This document shows, piece by piece, positions 16,950 through 25,192 of a stretch of 64,000 nucleotides of DNA. How positions within the stretch are numbered: the first letter of the stretch is position 1; each line of letters opens with the position of its first letter. This DNA comes from Lachnospira rogosae (GTDB taxonomy: Bacteria > Bacillota > Clostridia > Lachnospirales > Lachnospiraceae): NCBI RefSeq assembly GCF_040096455.1, contig NZ_JBBMER010000002.1, positions 360,024 through 424,023 of the forward strand. Reading direction: 5' to 3'. The position numbers and the translations under genes were made by a program. The notes under the pieces were generated by a model. It was not told the DNA's origin and did no database searches. It saw only the letters and a list, made by a program, of their open reading frames with translations.

Positions 16950-18323
16950 TTAATCCCTGTGGCTTCTGTCAACATATTCCCTCTTAGTAACAAGGCTCTT
17001 ATATGCTGGACGGATAATCTTGTCAGTTGTAACAAGTTCTTCTATTCTGTGTGCACTCCAGCCAACAATTCTTGCTATTGCAAAAAGCGGTGTATAGAGT
17101 TCCTTTGGTATATCCAGCATATCGTATACAAATCCACTATAGAAATCAACATTAGGACTTACACCCTTGAATATCTTTCTCTCCTTGGCAATAAGCATTG
17201 GTGCAATCCTCTCTATATTATTGTACAATGCCATATCCTCAGCTCTTCCCTTTGCATTAGCAAGCTGCTCAACAAATCCCTTGAACACTCTTTCTCTTGG
17301 GTCTGATAATGAATATACTGCGTGACCCATACCATATATAAGACCTTTCTTATCAAATGCTTCTTTATTAAGAATTTTATCAAGATAATGCTCTATTTCC
17401 TCTTCATCGTGATAATCCTTAATATGTGCCCTTATATCTTCCATCATATTCATAACCATAAGATTAGCACCACCATGCTTTCTTCCCTTAAGTGATGACA
17501 TAGCTGCTGCAATTGCTGAGTATGTATCTGAACCTGAGGAAGTAACAACTCTTGTTGTAAATGATGAATTATTACCACCACCATGTTCCATATGAAGAAG
17601 CAGTGCAATATCAAGTACATGTGTTTCCAGTGGTGTATATTTCATATCTGGTCTTAACATTCTTAAAAAATTCTCAGCAAGTGATAATTCCTTATCTGGT
17701 CTGTGGATATACATACTATCATCTCTCTCATAATGATTGTATGCGTGGTAACCATATACAGCAAGCATTGGAAATGTACTTATAAGCTGTATGCTCTGTC
17801 TTAATACATTTTCTATGCTAAGATCATCTTTCCTGTCATCGTAAGATGCAAGTGTAAGAATACTTCTTGTCATTGAGTTCATAATATCAGCTGAAGGTGC
17901 TTTCATAATTACATCTCTTGTAAAGTTAGTCGGAAGCTCCATACAGTTAGCAATTATATGTCTGAATTCTTCAAGCTGTGTGGCATCTGGCAGTTCACCA
18001 AATAATAAAAGATATGCACTTTCCTCAAATATAAATCTCTTATCGCCAGCACCTTTTACAAGTTTAGTTACATCATAACCCCTATATAAAAGTTCTCCAT
18101 CACAAGGTACTTTCTCTCCGTCTATTACATCAAATGCCCTTACACTTGATATATTAGTAAGTCCTGTAAGAACTCCCTGTCCATTTTCATCTCTAAGACC
18201 CTTCTTAACTCCGTAATCTGTATATAAAGCCTTTGGAATGCTGTCATTATCAATGCACATATCAGCCTGTTTCTTTGAATAATCATTAATATTCTCCATA
18301 GTTTTGTTCCACCTTTCCATCAT
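16950..18323 (-). CDS. Citrate synthase
   Basis: 457 residues, type I citrate synthase fold. Active-site His in EHGGGNNSSF and GMGHAVY and the Asp in NVDFYSGF are present, as is GRKHGGAN. It condenses oxaloacetate and acetyl-CoA; in anaerobes without a full cycle this feeds 2-oxoglutarate and glutamate synthesis. Methylcitrate synthase cannot be excluded from motifs alone. The start MMERW at 18323 follows GGAAGG. A MarR-type regulator ends 65 bases upstream in the same direction, with no strong terminator between, so they are probably co-transcribed. Confidence 0.92.
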   Translation of the reverse strand: MMERWNKTMENINDYSKKQADMCIDNDSIPKALYTDYGVKKGLRDENGQGVLTGLTNISSVRAFDVIDGEKVPCDGELLYRGYDVTKLVKGAGDKRFIFEESAYLLLFGELPDATQLEEFRHIIANCMELPTNFTRDVIMKAPSADIMNSMTRSILTLASYDDRKDDLSIENVLRQSIQLISTFPMLAVYGYHAYNHYERDDSMYIHRPDKELSLAENFLRMLRPDMKYTPLETHVLDIALLLHMEHGGGNNSSFTTRVVTSSGSDTYSAIAAAMSSLKGRKHGGANLMVMNMMEDIRAHIKDYHDEEEIEHYLDKILNKEAFDKKGLIYGMGHAVYSLSDPRERVFKGFVEQLANAKGRAEDMALYNNIERIAPMLIAKERKIFKGVSPNVDFYSGFVYDMLDIPKELYTPLFAIARIVGWSAHRIEELVTTDKIIRPAYKSLVTKREYVDRSHRD

Positions 18324-18387
18324 ATGCCTTCCTTTCCTATCAAACTAACATAAACCTGTGCTACGTCCAGCACATATACAACTTTAG

Positions 18388-18816
18388 TTACTCAAGTTCA
18401 CCATTAACATTGTCATTCATCTGTCTTATGACTCTTCTAAATACCTGCAACTCCTCTTCTGAAACCCCCTCCGTAAGTATCTGCCTGCACTGTTCATATG
18501 CAACATTAACTTTATCTATGACCTTATAAGAAGCCTCTGTCAGCGTAATTCTCATTACCCTGCGGTCATCTTCGTCTTCTTTCATATTAATAAGCCCCTT
18601 TTCTAATAAATGTTCCAACGACTTAGAAATATGCGACTTTGATAAATGTATTCTGTGTATAATCTCTTTAGCTGTGTCGATATTCTCTTTGGTGATGAAT
18701 TCAAGAATATCCAGTTCAACTGGTCTTAATCCATATTCTTCCATAATAGGTTCAACCCTTTTAGCAAGAAGCTTTCTAAGCTGCAACCCTGATGTAATTA
18801 AATCATAGGCATCCAT
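18388..18816 (-). CDS. MarR-family transcriptional regulator
   Basis: 142 residues, winged-helix DNA-binding protein. Helix-turn-helix around residues 50-75 (IHLSKSHISKSLEHLLEKGLI), then the wing KEDEDDRRVMRITLTE with the conserved DxRxxR pattern. AAGGAAGG precedes the ATG. Dimeric repressor or activator, ligand unknown. Upstream lies an inverted repeat that could be its own operator; downstream is citrate synthase. Confidence 0.9.
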   Translation of the reverse strand: MDAYDLITSGLQLRKLLAKRVEPIMEEYGLRPVELDILEFITKENIDTAKEIIHRIHLSKSHISKSLEHLLEKGLINMKEDEDDRRVMRITLTEASYKVIDKVNVAYEQCRQILTEGVSEEELQVFRRVIRQMNDNVNGELE

Positions 18817-18848
18817 TGTTAACCTTCCTTAAAATATTATGCAGTATT

Positions 18849-18866
18849 TAGTTCGTTAGGAAACTA
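18849..18866. promoter_or_regulatory. Candidate MarR operator
   Basis: TAGTT-CGTTAGGA-AACTA forms an 18-base interrupted palindrome 33 bases ahead of the MarR gene, similar in kind to the TAGTT/AACTA boxes of MarR-family sites. No binding evidence. Confidence 0.4.
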
Positions 18867-18981
18867 TTTCAAGTATAAATGCTAAGCTTTAATCTGTCAA
18901 TAAAATATATCAAAAGAAAATATAAATTTTAAAAATTTTAAAAAAATTTAATAGAAGTATGAACATCTTTTTATATTTGTA

Positions 18982-18990
18982 TGTTATAAT
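18982..18990 (+). promoter_or_regulatory. Extended -10 promoter for the small ORF at 19055
   Basis: TGTTATAAT is a perfect extended -10 (TGnTATAAT); a second TATAAT occurs at 19010-19015. No good -35 is seen. The ribosome site AAGGAGG lies about 55 bases downstream. Confidence 0.4.
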
Positions 18991-19054
18991 CTGTCATATT
19001 TTGTCGATATATAATATAAAAGTAACATTTTGAAATAAGGTCCAAGGAGGGATT

Positions 19055-19309
19055 ATTGCAGTAAATGGAGTTATTAGCAATTCAAAAGTGTACCCTGTCC
19101 AGACCATCAGTAATCTTAAAGGTATAGGACGCGATAATACAAGTGCTGAACATAAAAGCGGTGAAAAGCCTCATAGCCAGACAATGAATATGAAGATTGC
19201 TTTTGAAGCTTACAACAATGCACCTGCTGACTGCTATACTGTTACTTACAATAATAAGAGCCAGTTACAGTCATTTTATTATTGTCCTCACCACGAGTAT
19301 ACTTACTGA
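19055..19309 (+). CDS. Small protein with an apparent ATT start
   Basis: 84 residues if begun at ATT 19055, which lies 4 bases after a perfect AAGGAGG (19044-19050). The frame (AVNGVISNSKVYPVQTI...) reads like real protein upstream of the only in-frame GTG at 19088, and that GTG has no ribosome site. An ATG at 19064 is in another frame and meets a stop after 20 codons. The C-terminus is aromatic (SFYYCPHHEYTY). No known domain. A terminator follows the stop. Alternatives: a non-AUG start as in infC, or a base error or frameshift at the start. Confidence 0.5.
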   Translation: MAVNGVISNSKVYPVQTISNLKGIGRDNTSAEHKSGEKPHSQTMNMKIAFEAYNNAPADCYTVTYNNKSQLQSFYYCPHHEYTY

Positions 19310-19323
19310 TAGCGGACATACAA

Positions 19324-19433
19324 GAAAAGAGGCTGTCACATCAGGCATAATCCATACAATACATCTGTTAGTCATTACTTACAGTTTATATATTATATGA
19401 ACAATATCTGATATGACAGCCTCTTTCCTTTTT
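19324..19433. terminator. Terminator hairpin with a long loop
   Basis: AAGAGGCTGTCACATCAG pairs with CTGATATGACAGCCTCTT (one mismatch) and is followed by TCCTTTTTC on the plus strand and TTTTCTTG on the minus strand. It separates the small ORF (+) from the aldo-keto reductase (-). Confidence 0.65.
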
Positions 19434-19530
19434 CTATTTGCTTTACTTTATTTTTATTGATTAAATTCATTTACTATTTAGTAACACAGCATTTTCTTAA
19501 GTTCTTCTCTTTCGTCTTCTTTTACTCTTA

Positions 19531-20556
19531 TTATAATGGCTTTCCTGCCAGCACTTCCTTATAATCCTTATAATTATCCTCCAGCAGCTTAGGTGTATCA
19601 AGCCCATATGGACAATGAGCACTGCACGCTCCACAATGTATGCAATCCTCTATCTTCTTCATCTTAGCCTGCACCTCCTTAGTAAGCTGAAGCTCTGATG
19701 GTGAACGTCTAAGAAGCAGTGACATTCTTGCACAATTGTTAATCTCTATATGTGCTGGACACGTTGGCATACAATATCCACATCCCCTGCAAAAGTTGCC
19801 AGCAAGCTCTTTCTTATCATTTTCAATTACCGCTTTAATCTCTTCATCAAGAACTGGAGGGTTATCTATGTAACTTATGAACTCATCTAATTCTGTTTCC
19901 CTCTGGACACCCCATATTGGAAGAACATTATCGTATTGTGCCTGATAAGCATATGCAACCTTGGAATTAGTTATCAGTCCTCCAGAAAGTGCTTTCATTG
20001 CTATAAATCCGATATTTTTCTCACGACAGACTTCAACAAGCTTATGCTCTTTTTCTGTTGCAAGATAGTTAAATGGAAACTGCAATGTTTCATAAAGTCC
20101 TGACTCAAGTGCCTCCATAGCAACATTAAGCCTGTGGTTAGTAATTCCTATATGTCTTATCTTTCCCTGTGCTTTTGCCTCAAGCATAGCTTCATAAAGT
20201 CCTGTTCCATCACCCGGCTTTGGACAGAATGATGGATTGTGGAACTGGTAAATATCAATATAATCTGTCTTTAAATTATTAAGGCTTGTTGCAAGGTCCT
20301 TCCAGAAATCCTCTGAATTCTGTGCCGCTGTCTTTGTTGCAATGTAAATATTATCTCTTACATCTGACAAAGCTTCACCAATCTTTTCTTCGCTGTCTGT
20401 ATAAAATCTTGCTGTATCATAAAAATCTATCCCCGCCTCATATGCCTTTCTTAACAAATGGGCAGATGCCTCGCTGCTAATTCTCTGGATTGGCAGTGCG
20501 CCAAATCCATTTTTATTAACTGTTATTCCTGTACTTCCTAATGTAACCTTAACCAT
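19531..20556 (-). CDS. Aldo-keto reductase with C-terminal 4Fe-4S ferredoxin domain
   Basis: 341 residues. AKR barrel with the catalytic tetrad visible as FYDTARFY (Asp, Tyr), ATKTA (Lys) and YQFHN (His). From about residue 270 a ferredoxin-type tail carries two Cys clusters, CRGCGYCMPTCP and CIHCGACSAHCP, for two 4Fe-4S clusters. This fused type is common in Clostridia and probably couples NAD(P)H or ferredoxin to carbonyl reduction; the substrate is unknown. AAGAGGAATATT precedes the ATG. The small gene at 20801-20586 is 29 bases upstream, so both are likely in one operon. Confidence 0.9.
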   Translation of the reverse strand: MVKVTLGSTGITVNKNGFGALPIQRISSEASAHLLRKAYEAGIDFYDTARFYTDSEEKIGEALSDVRDNIYIATKTAAQNSEDFWKDLATSLNNLKTDYIDIYQFHNPSFCPKPGDGTGLYEAMLEAKAQGKIRHIGITNHRLNVAMEALESGLYETLQFPFNYLATEKEHKLVEVCREKNIGFIAMKALSGGLITNSKVAYAYQAQYDNVLPIWGVQRETELDEFISYIDNPPVLDEEIKAVIENDKKELAGNFCRGCGYCMPTCPAHIEINNCARMSLLLRRSPSELQLTKEVQAKMKKIEDCIHCGACSAHCPYGLDTPKLLEDNYKDYKEVLAGKPL

Positions 20557-20585
20557 AATATTCCTCTTTTCTATGTATTATTTTA

Positions 20586-20801
20586 TTATTCCTGCCCAGC
20601 CTTAACTAACAGATTGTCCTGTATAATTACTTTATCGCCGACATCTATACCCTTATCATAAAGATACATATCTGCCGCTTCTATATATAGAAGATTTCCC
20701 TTCTCATCTATAAGTGTAACCTTATCAATAACCTGCTGTCCATCCATAAGACCCTCACAGCCAAAATCCGGTTCTTCAATATCCTTAACTGTATATATCA
20801 T
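20586..20801 (-). CDS. Small conserved-looking protein, function unknown
   Basis: 71 residues with GGAAGG well placed before the ATG. Acidic, soluble, probable small beta fold: IYTVKDIEEPDFGCEG then a VTLIDEKGNLLYIEAAD strand pair and GIDVGDKVII. No catalytic motif. Its tight spacing to the Fe-S aldo-keto reductase suggests a shared role. Confidence 0.7.
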   Translation of the reverse strand: MIYTVKDIEEPDFGCEGLMDGQQVIDKVTLIDEKGNLLYIEAADMYLYDKGIDVGDKVIIQDNLLVKAGQE

Positions 20802-20911
20802 CTGTATCCTTCCCTGCTATTTACACTTTTATATATTATATTTATTATGAATATTCAACCTTGAAAGTCTGTTAAAATCCTGCTAATATAATTTAATTAT
20901 AAATCCAATAG

Positions 20912-21037
20912 TAGTATTATAGCAATATAAATAACACAATTAAAGACAAAGTATCAACAAAAGCTGTTAGAATTATCGGCAAGGCACCAGATAAGAAATA
21001 CATATTTGTAACAGGTTTTATACCTAAAAATGCTTAA
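20912..21037 (+). pseudogene. Possible C-terminal remnant of a lost gene
   Basis: About 37 codons without a stop and without a start, ending in TAA at 21035: NTIKDKVSTKAVRIIGKAPD then KKYIFVTGFIPKNA. Composition is protein-like, unlike the AT-rich DNA around it. It lies in the otherwise empty stretch between two divergent genes. Could be chance. Confidence 0.3.
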
Positions 21038-21131
21038 TATCTTGAAATATATATGCTATACTCTATTCATAAATCAACGCGTATATTTAACACGTTTAGA
21101 TATATCACGATTTAAGAAAGGAATTACATCT

Positions 21132-21812
21132 ATGTTTAAAATTGATGAAAGACTCCCTAAAGAATCTGCTAAAGATTATGTTGTAAGACAACTTGTATAT
21201 AACATTGTCCACATCAATCTTACACCGGGACAGCAGCTTGACTCTGACGAGATAAGCGAACTTCTTAATGTCAGCAAGAACCCTATACGTGAGGCAGAGC
21301 TTGAACTTTCACAGACACGTCTTATTGAAATCAAGCCTAAGATTGGTGCTTATGTATCATTGATTGATGCCAATATTGTCGAGGAAGTAAGGGAATTAAG
21401 AAGCGTGCTGGAAGCTGAGCTTGCAGCTCTTGCCTGTACTACTCTTAACAAAGAGCAGATTAATATGCTCTGGGAAAATGTCGCTTTATGGCAGATGTAT
21501 ATGAAACGTAATGACGAAGAAAAGATATTCCAGCTTGATAAAGAATTCCACAAATCATTATATAAAATGTGCAATAAGAATTACTGGTATGAATTAGTGA
21601 ATAATATCTCACCACATTTTGACAGAACTACTATTCTTAGTTTCAGATGTATATCTGTTGGCCATATTTTATCAGACCATGAGGAACTTGTGGCTGCCAT
21701 TGAGAACAGGGAGACTGATAAAGCCCGTGAAATATCTAAACGTCACTTAAACAGATATACTGAGAATATTAATTCTATAAAAGATAATTATGCTGAGTAC
21801 TTTAAAGAATAA
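21132..21812 (+). CDS. GntR-family (FadR/FCD subfamily) regulator
   Basis: 226 residues from the ATG at 21132 (AAAGGAA ahead); the in-frame ATG at 21030 lies before the likely promoter region. Winged-helix DNA-binding domain in residues 1-75 (LNVSKNPIREAELELSQTRLI), then the all-helical FCD ligand domain with metal-binding residues in DKEFHKSLY, SDHEELVAAI and SKRHLNRY. Such regulators sense small carboxylates or sugar acids. It precedes two esterase genes in the same direction, and paired TGTGCA boxes lie between them. Confidence 0.88.
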   Translation: MFKIDERLPKESAKDYVVRQLVYNIVHINLTPGQQLDSDEISELLNVSKNPIREAELELSQTRLIEIKPKIGAYVSLIDANIVEEVRELRSVLEAELAALACTTLNKEQINMLWENVALWQMYMKRNDEEKIFQLDKEFHKSLYKMCNKNYWYELVNNISPHFDRTTILSFRCISVGHILSDHEELVAAIENRETDKAREISKRHLNRYTENINSIKDNYAEYFKE

Positions 21813-21867
21813 TTAATGACTGCTACTTATCAGCGTAAAAATATATTTTAACCCTTAAGATTAGTGC

Positions 21868-21945
21868 CTGTGCACATATGACATAAAATTGTTATCACAA
21901 AAAACGTGCACAGCCACAAACTTTATATGTGCAAAAATATGCACA
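21868..21945. promoter_or_regulatory. Four TGTGCA half-sites ahead of the esterase operon
   Basis: CTGTGCAC (21868-21875) mirrors GTGCACAG (21906-21913); TGTGCA (21928-21933) mirrors TGCACA (21940-21945) with a 6-base gap. The set lies directly between the GntR gene and the first esterase start, as expected for operators of that regulator. Confidence 0.5.
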
Positions 21946-21960
21946 GAAATGGAGATTATT

Positions 21961-22752
21961 ATGGCTCACTTAACTATTAATTACAAATCTTCTGCCCTCA
22001 ATATGCCTATTATGCTTGATGTCCTTATACCTCAGGGAAGAGGGAATTATAAAGTCCTGTATCTTTTGCATGGTGCAGGCGGTGACCACTCAAGCTGGGT
22101 ACTTAACACCCGTATTGCAGATTATGTAAATACTACTGATATTGCTGTAGTTATGCCATCTGGCAATAACCGTTTCTATATCAATAATATTCACGGCAAG
22201 GACTATTATACTTATGCTGTAAAGGAACTTATAACACAGTGTGAACAGTGGTTTAACATAAGCCGCGACCCTAAAGACCGCTATATTGCCGGTATGTCAA
22301 TGGGCGGATATGGTGCATTTTATGCAGCACTTAATAATCCTTCTATGTATAACACCGCATTTTCATATTCAGGTCTTCTTAATATACTTGAACGCTACGA
22401 TAATCCTCAGGGAATTGATATGTTCCCTGTATTCGGAAGCCGTGATGACCTTATCAATAACAAGCTGGATTTATACAGCCTTATTGACGCCTATGCTAAG
22501 GAGAACGAAAAGCTTAAGGCTTCTGACACTCAATATAACGATACCAAATTTGTAATAACCTGCGGATTGCAGGACCCAAGAATACATATGAGCTGTGAAT
22601 TTAATAATGCTCTTTCAGCCGCCGGAATTAACACGTCTTATTACGAAACAGATGGTGGTCACAACTGGGAATACTGGGACAGATGTATTAAAAATACAAT
22701 TGATTATATATACAATGCAAAAGGTGCAGAATGGAGGTCATTATGTCGGTAA
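21961..22752 (+). CDS. Esterase-family alpha/beta hydrolase (EstA / D-esterase type)
   Basis: 263 residues from the ATG at 21961 (ATGGAG ahead). Tributyrin-esterase-like fold: YLLHGAGGDHSSWV for the oxyanion region near residue 35, GMSMGGYGAF with the nucleophile Ser, an Asp in the GLQDPR loop and the final His in DGGHNWEYW. No signal peptide, so cytoplasmic. This family includes S-formylglutathione hydrolase-like and acyl or acetyl esterases; deacylation of imported acetylated sugars would suit a plant-glycan user. The next gene is a paralogue overlapping by 10 bases. Confidence 0.87.
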   Translation: MAHLTINYKSSALNMPIMLDVLIPQGRGNYKVLYLLHGAGGDHSSWVLNTRIADYVNTTDIAVVMPSGNNRFYINNIHGKDYYTYAVKELITQCEQWFNISRDPKDRYIAGMSMGGYGAFYAALNNPSMYNTAFSYSGLLNILERYDNPQGIDMFPVFGSRDDLINNKLDLYSLIDAYAKENEKLKASDTQYNDTKFVITCGLQDPRIHMSCEFNNALSAAGINTSYYETDGGHNWEYWDRCIKNTIDYIYNAKGAEWRSLCR

Positions 22753-23519
22753 TTAATATTAACTTATTCTCTATGATGTTAAGGAGAACTATTGATGTAA
22801 CTGTCGTTCTTCCTGATAAGATTAACGATGATGAAAAGCTTCCCTGCGTATGGCTTTACCACGGCGGAAGTGGTGACCATACGGAATGGCTCTATCACAC
22901 TTCTTTGGTGGATACTGTTAACGAACGCCATTTTGCGGCTGTTCTGCCAGAAGTATTTGAATCCTGCTTTGTCAATATGAATATAGGCGACAGGTACGAA
23001 AGCTTTGTTGCCAAAGAACTGCCATCTACTATACATAATATGTTTGCGTGTATCTCTGATGACAGAAAATATAATTATGTGTCTGGATTTTCCAACGGAG
23101 GCTATGGCTGTTTACATTCAGCCCTCAAATATCCTTCAACTTTCTCAAAGGTTGGTGCTTTTTCTGCTGGTGATAAAGCCGATTCTGTATTTGTTAATGA
23201 TAACAGTACTAAAGCCAAAAACCGCATATTATTATTCGGTGACAAAGATATCCACAATACAGATTACTGCCTTACATATCTTGCGGATAAGCTTATAACT
23301 GATAATAAGAAGGCACTTGCCCCTGATATATATCACGCCTGTGGAAGTCTTGATCCCTGGCTTGACATGAACCATATTGTAAGAGATTATTTCCTTGAAC
23401 ATAATGATTTCTACAATTACACCTATGATGAACTTGAAGGACTTGGACACGAATGGAAATTCTGGGATATCGAATTACAGAAATTCCTTGATTACGCAGG
23501 ACTTCCTGTAGTTAAATAA
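22743..23519 (+). CDS. Second esterase-family alpha/beta hydrolase
   Basis: 258 residues from the ATG at 22743, whose GGAGG lies inside the end of the first esterase. Same fold as its neighbour but diverged: WLYHGGSGDHTEWL, nucleophile elbow GFSNGGYG, an Asp in the CGSLDPW loop and the closing His in GLGHEWKFW. The 10-base overlap implies translational coupling and equal amounts. Tandem duplication followed by substrate change is likely. Confidence 0.86.
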   Translation: MSVININLFSMMLRRTIDVTVVLPDKINDDEKLPCVWLYHGGSGDHTEWLYHTSLVDTVNERHFAAVLPEVFESCFVNMNIGDRYESFVAKELPSTIHNMFACISDDRKYNYVSGFSNGGYGCLHSALKYPSTFSKVGAFSAGDKADSVFVNDNSTKAKNRILLFGDKDIHNTDYCLTYLADKLITDNKKALAPDIYHACGSLDPWLDMNHIVRDYFLEHNDFYNYTYDELEGLGHEWKFWDIELQKFLDYAGLPVVK

Positions 23520-23590
23520 ATATAATTATATTCATACAACACTGTATATATCCGGCAATAATTTGTAATACATTTATTATAATAATCGAC

Positions 23591-23640
23591 AAGGCGTTTT
23601 ATAGCTGTCACTTACACAGTACTATAAAACGCCTTTTATT
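23591..23640 (+). terminator. Terminator of the GntR/esterase operon
   Basis: AAGGCGTTTTATAG (23591-23604) pairs with CTATAAAACGCCTT (23622-23635), then TTATT. Confidence 0.75.
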
Positions 23641-23706
23641 CAACAGGGTTGTCGCAGCCCTATTTATATTAATTCAATACAATTCCCTTATTAAGTTACC
23701 CCAATA

Positions 23707-25149
23707 TTATATTTCAAAATGCTTCTGAAGTTTTTCTGATACTTCTGAAATATTCTCAATATCACTAAGAATATTACCAATCGAATTATTCTGTGCAACA
23801 ATAGTCTGTGATATATCTTCGATTGTTGCTGAATTCTCCTCTGATGTTGCAACCAAAGTCTGCATTTCTTCCTGTATAGTTCCAAAGCTCTGCTTTATAT
23901 TATCAATAATGCTATACTCTTCTTTGACAATATCACTTGCCTGCTCTGTGGCATTATTAATATTCTTAAAGTATTCAAGAAGTCCATCAATAGTATCAAC
24001 ACTCTCCGCCGCCGCATTGGTACCTTGTGTAATCTCATCATCAACCTGTCTGGTAGTATCAGTAAGCCACTTTAGTATATTCTGTATATTTCCAGCGGAC
24101 TTTGCACTCTCTTCTGATAATGCACGGATTTCATCCGCAACAACAGCAAAACCTTTTCCGTGTTCACCTGCTCTTGCCGCTTCAATAGACGCATTGAGTG
24201 ATAACAGATTAGTCTGTGCCGCAATTGAATTAATCTCACCAAGAATGTCTGTAATCTTCTTCATCTGTGTAAGAAGCTCACTTGTAGTCTTATGTGCTGC
24301 TCCTACTGTACTCTTAACAGAAGCAATCGTACTCTTAGCTTCTTCAACAGCCTCATTACCTTTTTCTACAGCTTCTTTAACATTGTTAAAGCCATTATCA
24401 AGCTGTCCAGCCAGTTCATAATTATTTCCAACTTCCTCTGTTGCCGCATTAACCTTTTCCATAACATTTACTGTTGACTTTGCAGCTTCTTCAACTATCT
24501 GCTGCATCTGTCTTGCCGCCTGATTAACATTACTGCTTCCGTCTGCCAGTTCATTAACTGCGATCTTGCTTGTGTTAATCGTAGCACTAAGGTCATCTGC
24601 TATGTCATTAGCCAGCTTTGCATTCTGCTGTACAATATAAAGTGCTTCTTCCGTACTTTTTACAACTGAAGCACCTCTCTTAGTTGCAAAATAAAGTATC
24701 AACGCAGTTATTCCAAACAATAGAATTCTTGATACAACTCCTGCAACAGTATATTCAATACCTGCTATAGTCTGTGGACTAACAATACCGAATATAACCG
24801 AAATAATTGTAAATGGAACTGCAAACGAAATTATTACTTTCTCAATAAAATATGTTGCAGTCATTGCAAGTAATACGAAATTTGCTATGTAAGGTATAGA
24901 ATTTCCTCCTGATACCCACGAATAGAACAAAGTTCCTATTGCTGGTGGCAGTGCTAATATTAATGCTTTTCTGGAATCTGATATTGGGAGGAAATACCCA
25001 ATGGTTGAAATAATTCCTGACACAATAACTATCATACTTCCTTTAAGTGCCATTGCTGTCATCCCATATCCGAATACAGATACAAGACTTAATGCCACTA
25101 CCGAACACCATATGATAATAAGATTCTGTTGGTGTAACTTTTTCATCAT
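23707..25149 (-). CDS. Methyl-accepting chemotaxis protein without a periplasmic domain
   Basis: 480 residues. The N-terminus is a bundle of about six membrane helices (residues 8-155) with only short loops; no HAMP domain is recognisable. A long cytoplasmic coiled coil follows, with the highly conserved hairpin tip SIEAARAGEHGKGFAVVADE near residue 330. It signals to CheA/CheW to control flagella or a related output. Sensing must occur in the membrane or cytosol. No che genes are close by. AAGGTAG precedes ATG ATG at 25149. The final residues lack a CheR pentapeptide. Confidence 0.9.
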   Translation of the reverse strand: MMKKLHQQNLIIIWCSVVALSLVSVFGYGMTAMALKGSMIVIVSGIISTIGYFLPISDSRKALILALPPAIGTLFYSWVSGGNSIPYIANFVLLAMTATYFIEKVIISFAVPFTIISVIFGIVSPQTIAGIEYTVAGVVSRILLFGITALILYFATKRGASVVKSTEEALYIVQQNAKLANDIADDLSATINTSKIAVNELADGSSNVNQAARQMQQIVEEAAKSTVNVMEKVNAATEEVGNNYELAGQLDNGFNNVKEAVEKGNEAVEEAKSTIASVKSTVGAAHKTTSELLTQMKKITDILGEINSIAAQTNLLSLNASIEAARAGEHGKGFAVVADEIRALSEESAKSAGNIQNILKWLTDTTRQVDDEITQGTNAAAESVDTIDGLLEYFKNINNATEQASDIVKEEYSIIDNIKQSFGTIQEEMQTLVATSEENSATIEDISQTIVAQNNSIGNILSDIENISEVSEKLQKHFEI

Positions 25150-25192
25150 AAGATCATCTACCTTTCTTTATCTCTAGGTGCATATTTCACAA

